Source: PVC group bacterium (GTDB lineage Bacteria; Verrucomicrobiota; Kiritimatiellia; CAIKKV01; PXCX01). From it: DNA of 11,285 nucleotides. The stretch spans positions 1 to 11,285 of the forward strand of contig PWZG01000300.1 of the NCBI GenBank assembly GCA_003567575.1, written 5' to 3'. The position numbers and the translations under genes are program-made. The notes beneath the pieces were generated by a model. That model ran no database searches and was not told the DNA's origin. It worked only from the letters and a program-made list of their open reading frames with translations. Positions 1-6,215 of the stretch are shown here, one piece after another (the stretch's first letter is position 1; each line of letters begins with the position of its first letter).

Positions 1-350
1 CGATCAAGGATTCCTACAATGTCAACGCCCTGACACAGGGTGTCGCGCTGGCGGCATTTGAAGATCGTGATCACACACGCCGTGCCACGGAACGTATTCG
101 CCATGATCGCGAACGACTGGCGGAATTTTTGCGAGGGAAAGGATGGACCGTGTATCCGTCGCAAACTAATTTCCTCTGGATAAAACCCTGCCAATTAACG
201 GCGAAACAACTATTTACGGCATTACGGGAAAAACGTATTCTTACTCGTTGGTTCGCCGGTCCGGCCACAGGTGACTATTTGCGGATAACGATTGGAACAG
301 AAACCGAAATCAATCGACTGATCGAGATATTGAGCGTCATGCCGCACTGA
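1..350 (+). CDS. hisC: Histidinol-phosphate aminotransferase, C-terminal part (5' end outside window)
   Basis: Only the last 115 or so codons are present; the reading frame is open from base 3 and ends in TGA at 348-350. The family is a PLP-dependent, fold-type I aminotransferase that converts imidazole-acetol phosphate and glutamate to histidinol phosphate in histidine biosynthesis in the cytosol. The visible part has KDSYNVNALTQ near the start, SQTNFLWIK in the middle and GDYLRITIGTETE close to the end. In HisC proteins the Arg of the LRITIGT motif binds the substrate phosphate or carboxylate side. The PLP-binding lysine lies upstream and cannot be checked. The gene converges on the EIIA gene with only 8 bases between the stop codons. 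A related aromatic or phenylalanine aminotransferase of the same subfamily is possible, but the pattern fits HisC best. Confidence 0.88.
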   Translation, partial: IKDSYNVNALTQGVALAAFEDRDHTRRATERIRHDRERLAEFLRGKGWTVYPSQTNFLWIKPCQLTAKQLFTALREKRILTRWFAGPATGDYLRITIGTETEINRLIEILSVMPH

Positions 351-358
351 ATGACGGA

Positions 359-805
359 TTACGCCGTCAACGCATCCAGTAATTCACGCGGATTGCGGGC
401 ATTAAGGACGGCCACGCGCCGTTCCGGTTCGTTCAGCAACTGACTCATTTCCGCAAGGAACTGAATATGCGGTCCGGCCCGATTCAAAGGCGACAGGGTC
501 ATGACAAATATCGTGGATGGCTGGCCGTCGAGCGATTCGAAGTTTACACCGTCCGGTTTTAACGCAATTGTTGCCACCAGTTCGCTTACCGTGTCGGTTT
601 TGCCATGCGGAATCGCAATCCCGTGTTGCATCCCGGTCGACATCTTATTTTCCCGTTCCATGATGGCGGTCAATGCCGCCTCGCGATGCCGGATTTTACC
701 CGCCGCGATCAGACTATCGATCATTTCCGTGACAACCCCTTTTTTGGTGTCACTTTCCAAGTTCATTCGAATGGCCGTTTCCGGCAATAATTTACGAAGA
801 TTCAT
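359..805 (-). CDS. PTS EIIA domain protein (fructose/Ntr type), orphan
   Basis: A 148-residue protein that is a single PTS EIIA type-2 domain of normal length. The phospho-acceptor signature MQHGIAIPHGK puts the active histidine at about residue 67. Such domains accept phosphate from HPr or NPr; they pass it to an EIIB or, in the PtsN branch, act as regulators. The reading frame stays open upstream to 976. I chose the ATG at 803-805 because GGAG lies 9 bases ahead of it and the first residues, MNLRKLLPE, match the usual EIIA/PtsN start; an ATG at 818-820 is the alternative. No EIIB, EIIC, HPr or EI gene is in the window, so a regulatory role is as likely as sugar transport. The nearest gene on the same strand is a sugar kinase 640 bases upstream, with its own promoter and repeats in between. 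Confidence 0.86.
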   Translation of the reverse strand: MNLRKLLPETAIRMNLESDTKKGVVTEMIDSLIAAGKIRHREAALTAIMERENKMSTGMQHGIAIPHGKTDTVSELVATIALKPDGVNFESLDGQPSTIFVMTLSPLNRAGPHIQFLAEMSQLLNEPERRVAVLNARNPRELLDALTA

Positions 806-871
806 TACAACATTCTCCATCGTGCGCCAGATATGCGTATCCCATAGATTTCCGTCATTCGCACGAACATC

Positions 872-900
872 AATGTATCCCTTTCGGCATCGAATATCAA
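872..900 (-). promoter_or_regulatory. Likely sigma-70 promoter of the EIIA gene
   Basis: On the - strand TTGATA (895-900, 5 of 6 to consensus) is followed after 17 bases by TACATT (872-877, 4 of 6). It lies about 67 bases upstream of the chosen EIIA start codon. It also sits inside the upstream extension of the same open frame, which argues that the extension is not translated. Confidence 0.45.
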
Positions 901-968
901 GCTCAAACGTAACACTCAAAATTGCGGACTGACTTGACGTCAATTCGTTCGCACCTTGGTTTCGAGCC

Positions 969-1078
969 GTCCTCATGCGGCTCAGCGGGAGCTTCGCCCT
1001 CCAAGTCGTTGAATTTATGCATCATGCAATGCTTGACACTCTTCTGGAGGGCGAATCTCCTGATGAGCCGTTGAGGAC
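969..1078. repeat. Large imperfect palindrome (REP/MITE-like intergenic element)
   Basis: A left arm at 969-1003 and a right arm at 1045-1078 are imperfect reverse complements over about 35 bases. They share the blocks GTCCTCA, CGGCTCA, GGAG and TTCGCCCTCCA. The loop of about 41 bases holds its own small palindrome, TGCAT-C-ATGCA, at 1018-1028. Read on the - strand it gives the spurious peptide LEGEAPAEP; I recall this as typical of intergenic palindromes in planctomycete- and verrucomicrobia-like genomes. No transposase gene is present. It lies in the gene-free stretch 806-1445, upstream of the EIIA promoter. Bases 1079-1210 and 1412-1445 show nothing I can interpret. Confidence 0.75.
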
Positions 1079-1210
1079 AACGGGAAACCGAATCGAGGAC
1101 AATTTGAGTCCGCAATTTTGGGTAACACCGGGCGCATATCACTTCCGTCTGTCATTCCCTCGATGGATCAATAGCGTGTGCTCAGTAGGCGGAATGCGCC
1201 CGGAAATCCG

Positions 1211-1411
1211 AATGACGAAATACCCAAGCGCGAAGGAAGCACGAATGACGAAGTACCCACGTGTCGCGGCATAGCGCGAAGCGCGTAGACGGAAGCTCGA
1301 AAGAGATCGGAAGTCTGAAATCCGAACCCCATAGATATTACCCCTTTCGTGCTTGGGTATTTGGGTATTTCGTCATTCATTCGTGCTTGGGTATTTGGGT
1401 ATTTCGTCATT
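1211..1411. repeat. Inverted array of short direct repeats
   Basis: On the right, two identical 32-base units (1346-1377 and 1380-1411) lie in tandem with a 34-base period. Each has the core GCTTGGGTATTTGGGTATTT followed by CGTCATT. On the left, two shorter and more divergent copies in the opposite direction start at 1211 (AATGACGAAATACCCAAG) and at 1244 (AATGACGAAGTACCCA). The centre (about 1260-1345) contains a GC-rich inverted stretch, GCGCGAAGCGCG. Each 32-base unit is itself built from a doubled heptamer (GGGTATTTGGGTATT). The array lies 35 bases beyond the stop codon of the FGGY kinase. No gene is supported here, although several spurious open frames cross it. Confidence 0.8.
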
Positions 1412-1445
1412 ATACTCAACATTGCGTTTGGCAAAATTCACGCCG

Positions 1446-2810
1446 TCATTGTTGCGTTCGCCCCCAGTGCGCTGCCGCGACGTCGAAGGAAGCGAACCAA
1501 CCTGCCATGACCGCCGCGGTCATGGCGGCGCCGCGACAAGCCGGTTCCTCGCAGTCGCTCGTCAGAATGTCGGCTCCCGTTTCGCGTCCCAGTATCCGGC
1601 GCCAGACATCGCTACGGGCGCCGCCACCGGTGAGGACGACCGACGGCGGCATCCCGAGTGGTCGCAACAACGTCGCCAGACTGCGCGCCGATGACTCCAT
1701 CAGCGCCCGGAAATAGTGGCCGGCGGTATGATGCGGCCCAGCATGGCAAAACCCCTGAAGCCCCGGATGCGACGCGGCATCCGGCAATGCCCGCAAACCA
1801 TCGCAACCGGGTGCAACGGCATCCGCCAGGGCGTCAAGCTCGGGAAACGTCAGATTCGGGGCATGCTGCCGTTGAAACCATTCCAAGTTGGCGCCACCAT
1901 TATCACAAAACGTCAACACGGTAAAACCCTGCCCTTTGAGCCCGCGTCCGCAATAACCATCGGGTACCGGATGATACTCCGGTTCCAGCGCCACGCAGGC
2001 CAATACCGTCCCAAGCGAAACGCTGACCGGCGCTCGCGCAGGGATGCCGACTCCGACTGCCGCCATATGATGATCAAGACCGCCCAACGCAAAAGGAATA
2101 CCGGCCGGGAATCCCAGCGACGTTGCCGCGCCGTTTGTGGCGCCGACCAGGGTGCCGGGCGGCGCCAGCGGGGTAAGCAGATTCTTTTCCAGTTGTAAAT
2201 CGCGGAGTGCCGCCGGCCACCAGTCACCGGCCCGGCAATCGACGATGCCAAGCAGACCGGCCGTTCCAAGATCACCGATACGCCGACCGGTCAACCGCCA
2301 TACAAGATAATCGGACACGGTCATCACCCGCCGTGTCCTGCGCCAGAGCGCCGGCGTGCGACGCCGGATCCAAGCCAATTTATTGATACCCATTCGCGGA
2401 CCGACCGCCAGGCCGACACCGGATGTCGCAAACCTGTCCGAACGGTGACCATAGATTTCCACCAACGACTCAACTTTGGGTACGCGCCGATCGGGCCACA
2501 GGATTAACGGCGTCAACGGCAGATCATCCGCGTCAAGTAAAATCAAGCTATTGGCCTGCGACGAATACGAGATGCCGCCAATACGCACAGCGTCAGGATC
2601 GGTTCCTGCCGTCCGGCAAGCATCGCGCCAGGCAGTTTCGAGCAAGCGATCAAAGCGTTTAATTGGTAATTCACACTTTAGACCATTCGATCCGCCATCC
2701 GTTTCGACCGCGACACGGCCCAACCCCGTCAACCGTCCGTCCCTGTCGAACAAACCTATCTTAAAATAGGTTGTCCCCAAATCTATTCCGACCACCCATT
2801 CTCGCGACAT
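1446..2810 (-). CDS. FGGY-family carbohydrate kinase (xylulokinase-like)
   Basis: A 454-residue member of the FGGY sugar kinases, which phosphorylate pentoses, polyols or related sugars with ATP in the cytosol. The N-terminal phosphate-1 loop is GIDLGTTYFKIGLFD (residues 8-22, Asp10). ILWPDRRV (103-110) corresponds to the substrate-contact motif LWxDxR. GGLDHHMAAVG (243-253) carries the likely catalytic base Asp246. The adenosine-binding segment VVLTGGGARSDVWRRILG spans 391-408, and ACRGAAMTAAVMAG closes the ATPase domain. It is somewhat shorter than the usual 480-500 residues. AAGGAG at 2820-2825 lies 9 bases ahead of the ATG, which fixes the start. It is divergent from the sigma-54 response regulator. 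The sugar cannot be named: xylulokinase, gluconokinase and other FGGY types share these motifs, and no isomerase, dehydrogenase or transporter gene is nearby. Confidence 0.9.
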   Translation of the reverse strand: MSREWVVGIDLGTTYFKIGLFDRDGRLTGLGRVAVETDGGSNGLKCELPIKRFDRLLETAWRDACRTAGTDPDAVRIGGISYSSQANSLILLDADDLPLTPLILWPDRRVPKVESLVEIYGHRSDRFATSGVGLAVGPRMGINKLAWIRRRTPALWRRTRRVMTVSDYLVWRLTGRRIGDLGTAGLLGIVDCRAGDWWPAALRDLQLEKNLLTPLAPPGTLVGATNGAATSLGFPAGIPFALGGLDHHMAAVGVGIPARAPVSVSLGTVLACVALEPEYHPVPDGYCGRGLKGQGFTVLTFCDNGGANLEWFQRQHAPNLTFPELDALADAVAPGCDGLRALPDAASHPGLQGFCHAGPHHTAGHYFRALMESSARSLATLLRPLGMPPSVVLTGGGARSDVWRRILGRETGADILTSDCEEPACRGAAMTAAVMAGWFASFDVAAAHWGRTQQ

Positions 2811-2847
2811 GGCGGTTATCTCCTTCTTGCGTTTCCGTTATCGATGC

Positions 2848-2869
2848 GAGAACACTATACCATGTTCTC
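2848..2869. promoter_or_regulatory. Perfect inverted repeat, likely repressor operator
   Basis: GAGAACA (2848-2854) and TGTTCTC (2863-2869) are perfect reverse complements separated by 8 bases, 22 bases in all. The repeat covers the -10 box of the kinase promoter, so a dimeric protein bound here would block RNA polymerase. No regulator of a LacI or GntR type is encoded in the window; the divergent sigma-54 regulator is a neighbour but is not shown to bind here. Confidence 0.6.
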
Positions 2870-2881
2870 TCCGGCAATCAA
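2854..2881 (-). promoter_or_regulatory. Promoter of the FGGY kinase gene (extended -10)
   Basis: On the - strand TTGATT (2876-2881, 4 of 6) and TATAGT (2854-2859, 5 of 6) are 16 bases apart. TGG precedes the -10 box directly, giving an extended -10 motif that compensates for the weaker -35. The start codon is about 44 bases downstream of the -10 box, with a good ribosome binding site between. Confidence 0.65.
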
Positions 2882-2906
2882 GCGATTGGCGCGATAAACA
2901 TTTCGC

Positions 2907-2934
2907 TTGACGTTTGACTCGCAAACAGCATACT
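2907..2934 (+). promoter_or_regulatory. Possible promoter of the response regulator, giving a leaderless mRNA
   Basis: TTGACG (2907-2912, 5 of 6) is followed after 16 bases by CATACT (2929-2934, 4 of 6). A start site 7-9 bases beyond would fall at or just before the ATG at 2943. No Shine-Dalgarno sequence is present ahead of that ATG, which agrees with leaderless initiation. I found no GG-N10-GC sigma-54 element here. Confidence 0.35.
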
Positions 2935-2942
2935 TAAACGGC

Positions 2943-4325
2943 ATGGCGCGTATTTTACTGGTAGATAACGAGGCAAGCATCCTCAGTGTTCTGACGACTT
3001 TGCTCAAAGCCGAAGGACACGAGATTGTACCCGTGCGCGAGTCGGACAAGGCCGCCGATCAAATACGTACGCAGAGTTTCGATCTGCTGATTCTGGACAT
3101 ACGTATGACGCCGCTGGACGGCATGACGCTTCTCAAACTTGCGCGCGAGACGCAGACAACCGTGCCCGTGATCATGTTCACGGCGTACGGTACGCTTGAA
3201 ACCGCGATTGAGGCCTTGAAACTGGGAGCGTTCGATTATGTGACGAAACCGTTCAAGGTCGACGAATTGCTGATCACGGTGCAACACGCGCTTGAATACA
3301 GTCACGCCATTAACGATAACGTCAATTTGCGCGCCCAACTTGACGAGCGCACGCGGTTTGACAACATTGTTTCCGAAAGCAAAGCGATGCGCAACTTGTG
3401 CGATACGATCGCGCGGGTTGCCGCAACGGAAATAACCGTCTTGATCATCGGCGAAAGCGGCACCGGCAAGGAACTTGTGGCGCGTGCGATTCATGCGCAC
3501 AGCCGTCGTTCGAGCAAACGGTTCGTGGCCGTGAACTGCGCCGCCCTGCCGGAAGCGCTGCTCGAGTCGGAAATGTTCGGCCACGTCAAAGGCGCATTCA
3601 CCGGTGCTTCACAAAACAAGGAAGGCTTATTCGAAACAGCCAGCGAAGGCACGATATTTCTTGACGAAATCGGGTCGATGCCGCTGTCCATACAGGGAAA
3701 ATTATTACGCGTCTTACAGGAAAAAGAAATCCGGCGCGTCGGCGGCAACGAAACCATTCAAGTCAATCCGCGCGTCCTTACGGCAACGAACACGCGTTTG
3801 GAGACACTGATTGAAGAAAACCTGTTTCGGGAAGACCTGTATTACCGGTTAAGCGTTATTCCCGTCGAAATCCCACCGCTACGGGAACGGCGTGAAGACA
3901 TCTTGCCTCTGGTCTGGCACTTTGTGAAATCCGAGAAAGGGCCAGACACGGAAATGCCGACGCTGACCCCGGAGGCGCGCGATTATTTGGAACGCTACGA
4001 CTGGCCCGGCAATGTGCGTGAAATTGAAAACGCCGTCAAACACGCCTTGACGTTTGCACGCGACAATTGCATCGCACCGGATGTCCTGCCGCACCGGATT
4101 CTCAACGCGGTCCGCCCGTCGTCGACGTCGCCAGCAGCGAAACCGGCTGCCATGTCACCCGGTTCGTTGCAACCGCTGAAAGATTTCCTGAGAGATCAGG
4201 AAAAGATCTATCTACGCAACGCGTTACACGCTTTTGACGGCGATAAAAACCGTACGGCAGCGGCACTGAAAATAAGTTTGCCTACACTTTATCGCAAGCT
4301 ACCGGAAACGAACGGAACGGACTAA
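2943..4325 (+). CDS. NtrC-type sigma-54 dependent response regulator
   Basis: A complete 460-residue two-component regulator. The receiver domain (1-118) has Asp8, the phospho-acceptor Asp52 in LILDIRM, Thr80 in MFTAYG and Lys102 in TKPF. The AAA+ sigma-54 activation domain follows: Walker A GESGTGKE (170-177), the sigma-54 contact loop GAFTGA (217-222), Walker B GTIFLDEIG (236-244) and a FREDLYYRL arginine-finger region. The C-terminus carries a Fis-type helix-turn-helix, NRTAAALKISLPTLYRKL. When phosphorylated, such proteins form rings that open sigma-54 promoters. I chose the ATG at 2943 over a TTG at 2907, because MARILLVDNE is the normal first beta strand of a receiver; there is no Shine-Dalgarno sequence at either. 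No histidine kinase is adjacent, so it is an orphan regulator here. Its targets are unknown. Confidence 0.95.
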   Translation: MARILLVDNEASILSVLTTLLKAEGHEIVPVRESDKAADQIRTQSFDLLILDIRMTPLDGMTLLKLARETQTTVPVIMFTAYGTLETAIEALKLGAFDYVTKPFKVDELLITVQHALEYSHAINDNVNLRAQLDERTRFDNIVSESKAMRNLCDTIARVAATEITVLIIGESGTGKELVARAIHAHSRRSSKRFVAVNCAALPEALLESEMFGHVKGAFTGASQNKEGLFETASEGTIFLDEIGSMPLSIQGKLLRVLQEKEIRRVGGNETIQVNPRVLTATNTRLETLIEENLFREDLYYRLSVIPVEIPPLRERREDILPLVWHFVKSEKGPDTEMPTLTPEARDYLERYDWPGNVREIENAVKHALTFARDNCIAPDVLPHRILNAVRPSSTSPAAKPAAMSPGSLQPLKDFLRDQEKIYLRNALHAFDGDKNRTAAALKISLPTLYRKLPETNGTD

Positions 4326-4327
4326 TG

Positions 4328-4412
4328 GCTTCGCCAACCCTCACCTCTTCCCCTCTCCCAGAGGGAGAGGGTGATCGGTTGAAAAGCAAAAAACTTTTTT
4401 GTTTTTTATGGC
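4328..4412. repeat. CCCTCTCCC hairpin repeat, copy 1 (possible terminator)
   Basis: The element starts 2 bases after the stop codon of the response regulator with GCTTCGCCAACCCTCACC (4328-4345). It continues with a perfect 9-base-pair hairpin, CCCTCTCCC-AGA-GGGAGAGGG (4351-4371). Downstream is an A6-C-T6-G-T6 stretch (about 4389-4408), itself a near-perfect A/T inverted repeat. The T-run is about 25 bases from the GC hairpin, so this is not a textbook intrinsic terminator, but it lies between convergent genes where termination is needed. A second copy begins at 11165. This hairpin family is seen between genes in many bacteria. Confidence 0.75.
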
Positions 4413-4443
4413 GGTTTCGTGAGGTTAAGGCACTAAACCGTTT

Positions 4444-5616
4444 TCAAATGGATCCGTCGCGTTTAGCGGCTGCCGCTTCCTTAATCATGGCCAGCGCGAT
4501 GACTTCGCGCTGGATCTGATTGGTGCCCTCGTAAATCTGGGTGATTTTGGCATCACGCATCATTTTTTCGACCGGATATTCCTTCATGTATCCGTACCCG
4601 CCGAAAATTTGTACGGCGTCCGTGGTGACTTTCATGGCGGTATCCGATGCGAGCAACTTGCACATGGCGGAAATTTTGCTTATATCTTTGGCGCCGCTGT
4701 CAATGGTACGGGCAGCCTGATAAACCAGACAGCGCGCCGATTCAACCGCGACCGCCATATCCGCCAGCATAAACTGTACGCCTTGGAAAGCGCAGATCGG
4801 TTTACCGAACTGCCTGCGTTGACGGCTGTAACGCAGGGCTTCATCGAGCGCGCCGGCAGCAATTCCCAGCGCCTGGGCCGCGACGCCGGGGCGCGACTGA
4901 TCAAGGGTTTTCATGGCCACCAGAAACCCCATGCCTTCGCGTCCCAGTAGATTACCGGCCGGCACACGACAATCCTGAAAGATCAGTTCACGGGTGACGG
5001 AAGCACGTATTCCCATCTTGTTCTCCTTCTTGCCGAAGGTAAATCCCGGGGTATCTTTTTCCACAATGAACGCCGAGGCTCCACGCGCGCCCTTGGCCTT
5101 GTTGGTCAAGGCAATGACCACGTACACATCGGCCTCGCCACCGTTGGTAATCCACTGTTTGGTGCCGTTCAATACGTAATGATCGCCATCTTTGACGGCC
5201 GTCGTACGCGTTCCGCCGGCATCACTACCCGCCTCGGCCTCGGTCAATCCGAATGCCGCCAACGATTCACCGGAGGCAATACGCGGCAGATATTTCTGTT
5301 TCTGCTCTTCTGAACCGTGCAAAATAATGGGGAATGTACCCAGCGCCGTCGCGGCCAGACTCAGCGCGATACCGCTGCATGCCTTCGACAATTCCTCGAC
5401 CCCGACGGTAAGATCCATGACCCCGCCACCCAAACCGCCGTATTGTTCCTCGATATATACGCCACATAAGTCCGCCGCGGCAAACGCTTTGAATACGTCC
5501 CACGGGAATTCACCGGTTTCATCGTAATGTTCACGTACCGGTTTGATTTTCTCGTTGGCGATCTGCCGACAAAGATCGCGAATCATCTCCTGTTGTTCCG
5601 TAAGGCCGTAGTCCAT
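4444..5616 (-). CDS. Acyl-CoA dehydrogenase (short-chain/butyryl-CoA type)
   Basis: A 390-residue FAD flavoenzyme that introduces the alpha-beta double bond into acyl-CoA and gives its electrons to ETF, acting in fatty-acid or branched amino-acid breakdown or, in anaerobes, in butyrate metabolism. The first signature AFGLTEAEAGSDAGG is at 121-135, KQWITNGG at 153-160, RRQFGKPICAFQ at 267-278 and the second signature GGYGYMKEYPVEKMMRDAK at 339-357. Glu363 in IYEGTNQIQ is the catalytic base position of the short- and medium-chain enzymes. GGAG 7 bases before the ATG supports the start. No ETF, thiolase or enoyl-CoA hydratase gene is nearby, so the chain length and pathway are not settled. The gene seems to be transcribed alone and converges on the response regulator. 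Confidence 0.95.
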   Translation of the reverse strand: MDYGLTEQQEMIRDLCRQIANEKIKPVREHYDETGEFPWDVFKAFAAADLCGVYIEEQYGGLGGGVMDLTVGVEELSKACSGIALSLAATALGTFPIILHGSEEQKQKYLPRIASGESLAAFGLTEAEAGSDAGGTRTTAVKDGDHYVLNGTKQWITNGGEADVYVVIALTNKAKGARGASAFIVEKDTPGFTFGKKENKMGIRASVTRELIFQDCRVPAGNLLGREGMGFLVAMKTLDQSRPGVAAQALGIAAGALDEALRYSRQRRQFGKPICAFQGVQFMLADMAVAVESARCLVYQAARTIDSGAKDISKISAMCKLLASDTAMKVTTDAVQIFGGYGYMKEYPVEKMMRDAKITQIYEGTNQIQREVIALAMIKEAAAAKRDGSI

Positions 5617-5672
5617 TATGTGTCTCCGTATGTATTTTTCAATAGTGTATTCCGTGATGCAAAAACACAGCT

Positions 5673-5700
5673 ATTATAGGCGCTATCCGTAACTTGACAA
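5673..5700 (-). promoter_or_regulatory. Promoter of the acyl-CoA dehydrogenase gene
   Basis: On the - strand TTGTCA (5695-5700, 5 of 6) is followed after 16 bases by a full-consensus TATAAT (5673-5678). The start codon lies 56 bases beyond the -10 box, leaving a leader of about 50 bases. The site lies after the stop codon of the small exported protein gene (5741), so the two genes need not be co-transcribed. Confidence 0.7.
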
Positions 5701-5740
5701 GCTAAAAAGCGGCGATGCATGGCGCAGCCGTCTCATCCCG

Positions 5741-6187
5741 TCACCATTTCCGGGCCGCCATCAACATCAATCCGGCGGCGGCCAGGGCCGCCGCGCCGCC
5801 CGGCATTCGCCTACGACCGGCGGCGGCAACCGCGGCATAATCCGTTTCCACTCGCATTCCCGGCCATTCAACAGGTACACACAGCGGCATACGCAACCGC
5901 GGCGTTTCTTCCGGTAACAGCAAGTGATCCGTTCTACCAAACCGAAAATCGTCTGCCGTCCAACCACGGCCGGCGGTCAATACCGGCTGTCTGAACTGAA
6001 AGCCGGCTTCCGAATAGCCATCCCATGCCGGATCAAACGGCAAGCACCGATTTGTCGACTCAGCTTTTACCGGCAATTCATGCAATCCCGGCGCCATATG
6101 TCTTTCTGCTTCAGCGGCCAGCACGCTACAAACAATAAACGCAAATATACTTATAAAAAAAGAAATGCAGTAAACACCCTTGTGCAT
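5741..6187 (-). CDS. Small exported protein with hydrophobic C-terminal tail, function unknown
   Basis: A 148-residue protein I do not recognise. Residues 1-24 form a clear signal peptide (MHKGVYCISFFISIFAFIV then SVLAA), probably cut near AA-EAE. The mature part is short and soluble-looking, with two further cysteines (48 and 103). The last 20 residues are GG, about 14 Ala/Leu/Met residues, then RKW. This layout resembles C-terminal sorting tails such as GlyGly-CTERM, or a weak membrane anchor. An earlier ATG at 6236-6238 has a better ribosome binding site (GGAGG, 6 bases ahead). It would overlap the preceding glycosyltransferase gene by 23 bases and add 17 residues (six of them arginine) before the signal peptide. 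I prefer 6187 because it gives a normal signal peptide. Position and spacing suggest co-translation with the glycosyltransferase. Confidence 0.65.
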   Translation of the reverse strand: MHKGVYCISFFISIFAFIVCSVLAAEAERHMAPGLHELPVKAESTNRCLPFDPAWDGYSEAGFQFRQPVLTAGRGWTADDFRFGRTDHLLLPEETPRLRMPLCVPVEWPGMRVETDYAAVAAAGRRRMPGGAAALAAAGLMLMAARKW

Positions 6188-6215
6188 GGCCCCTCTAAAA
6201 AATGTCCGCCGATCA

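Noticed and set aside
335..356. Inverted repeat CGTCAT/ATGACG around the hisC stop codon as a terminator
   Set aside because: The stem is only 6 base pairs with a 10-base loop, and no T-run follows on either strand.
501..932. A 143-codon + strand open frame opposite the EIIA gene
   Set aside because: It is a shadow of the EIIA gene, which has an intact active-site motif and a ribosome binding site; the + frame shows no motif.
806..976. Upstream extension of the EIIA reading frame by 57 codons
   Set aside because: It contains the likely promoter, has no good ribosome binding site and adds residues not found at the start of EIIA domains.
1211..1411. CRISPR array
   Set aside because: Only two exact units with a 2-base gap and two degenerate inverted copies; there are no unique spacers of even length and no cas gene nearby.
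2887..2906. Possible sigma-54 promoter (TGGCGC ... TTCGC) ahead of the response regulator
   Set aside because: The GG and GC dinucleotides are not 10 bases apart, so the -24/-12 spacing fails.
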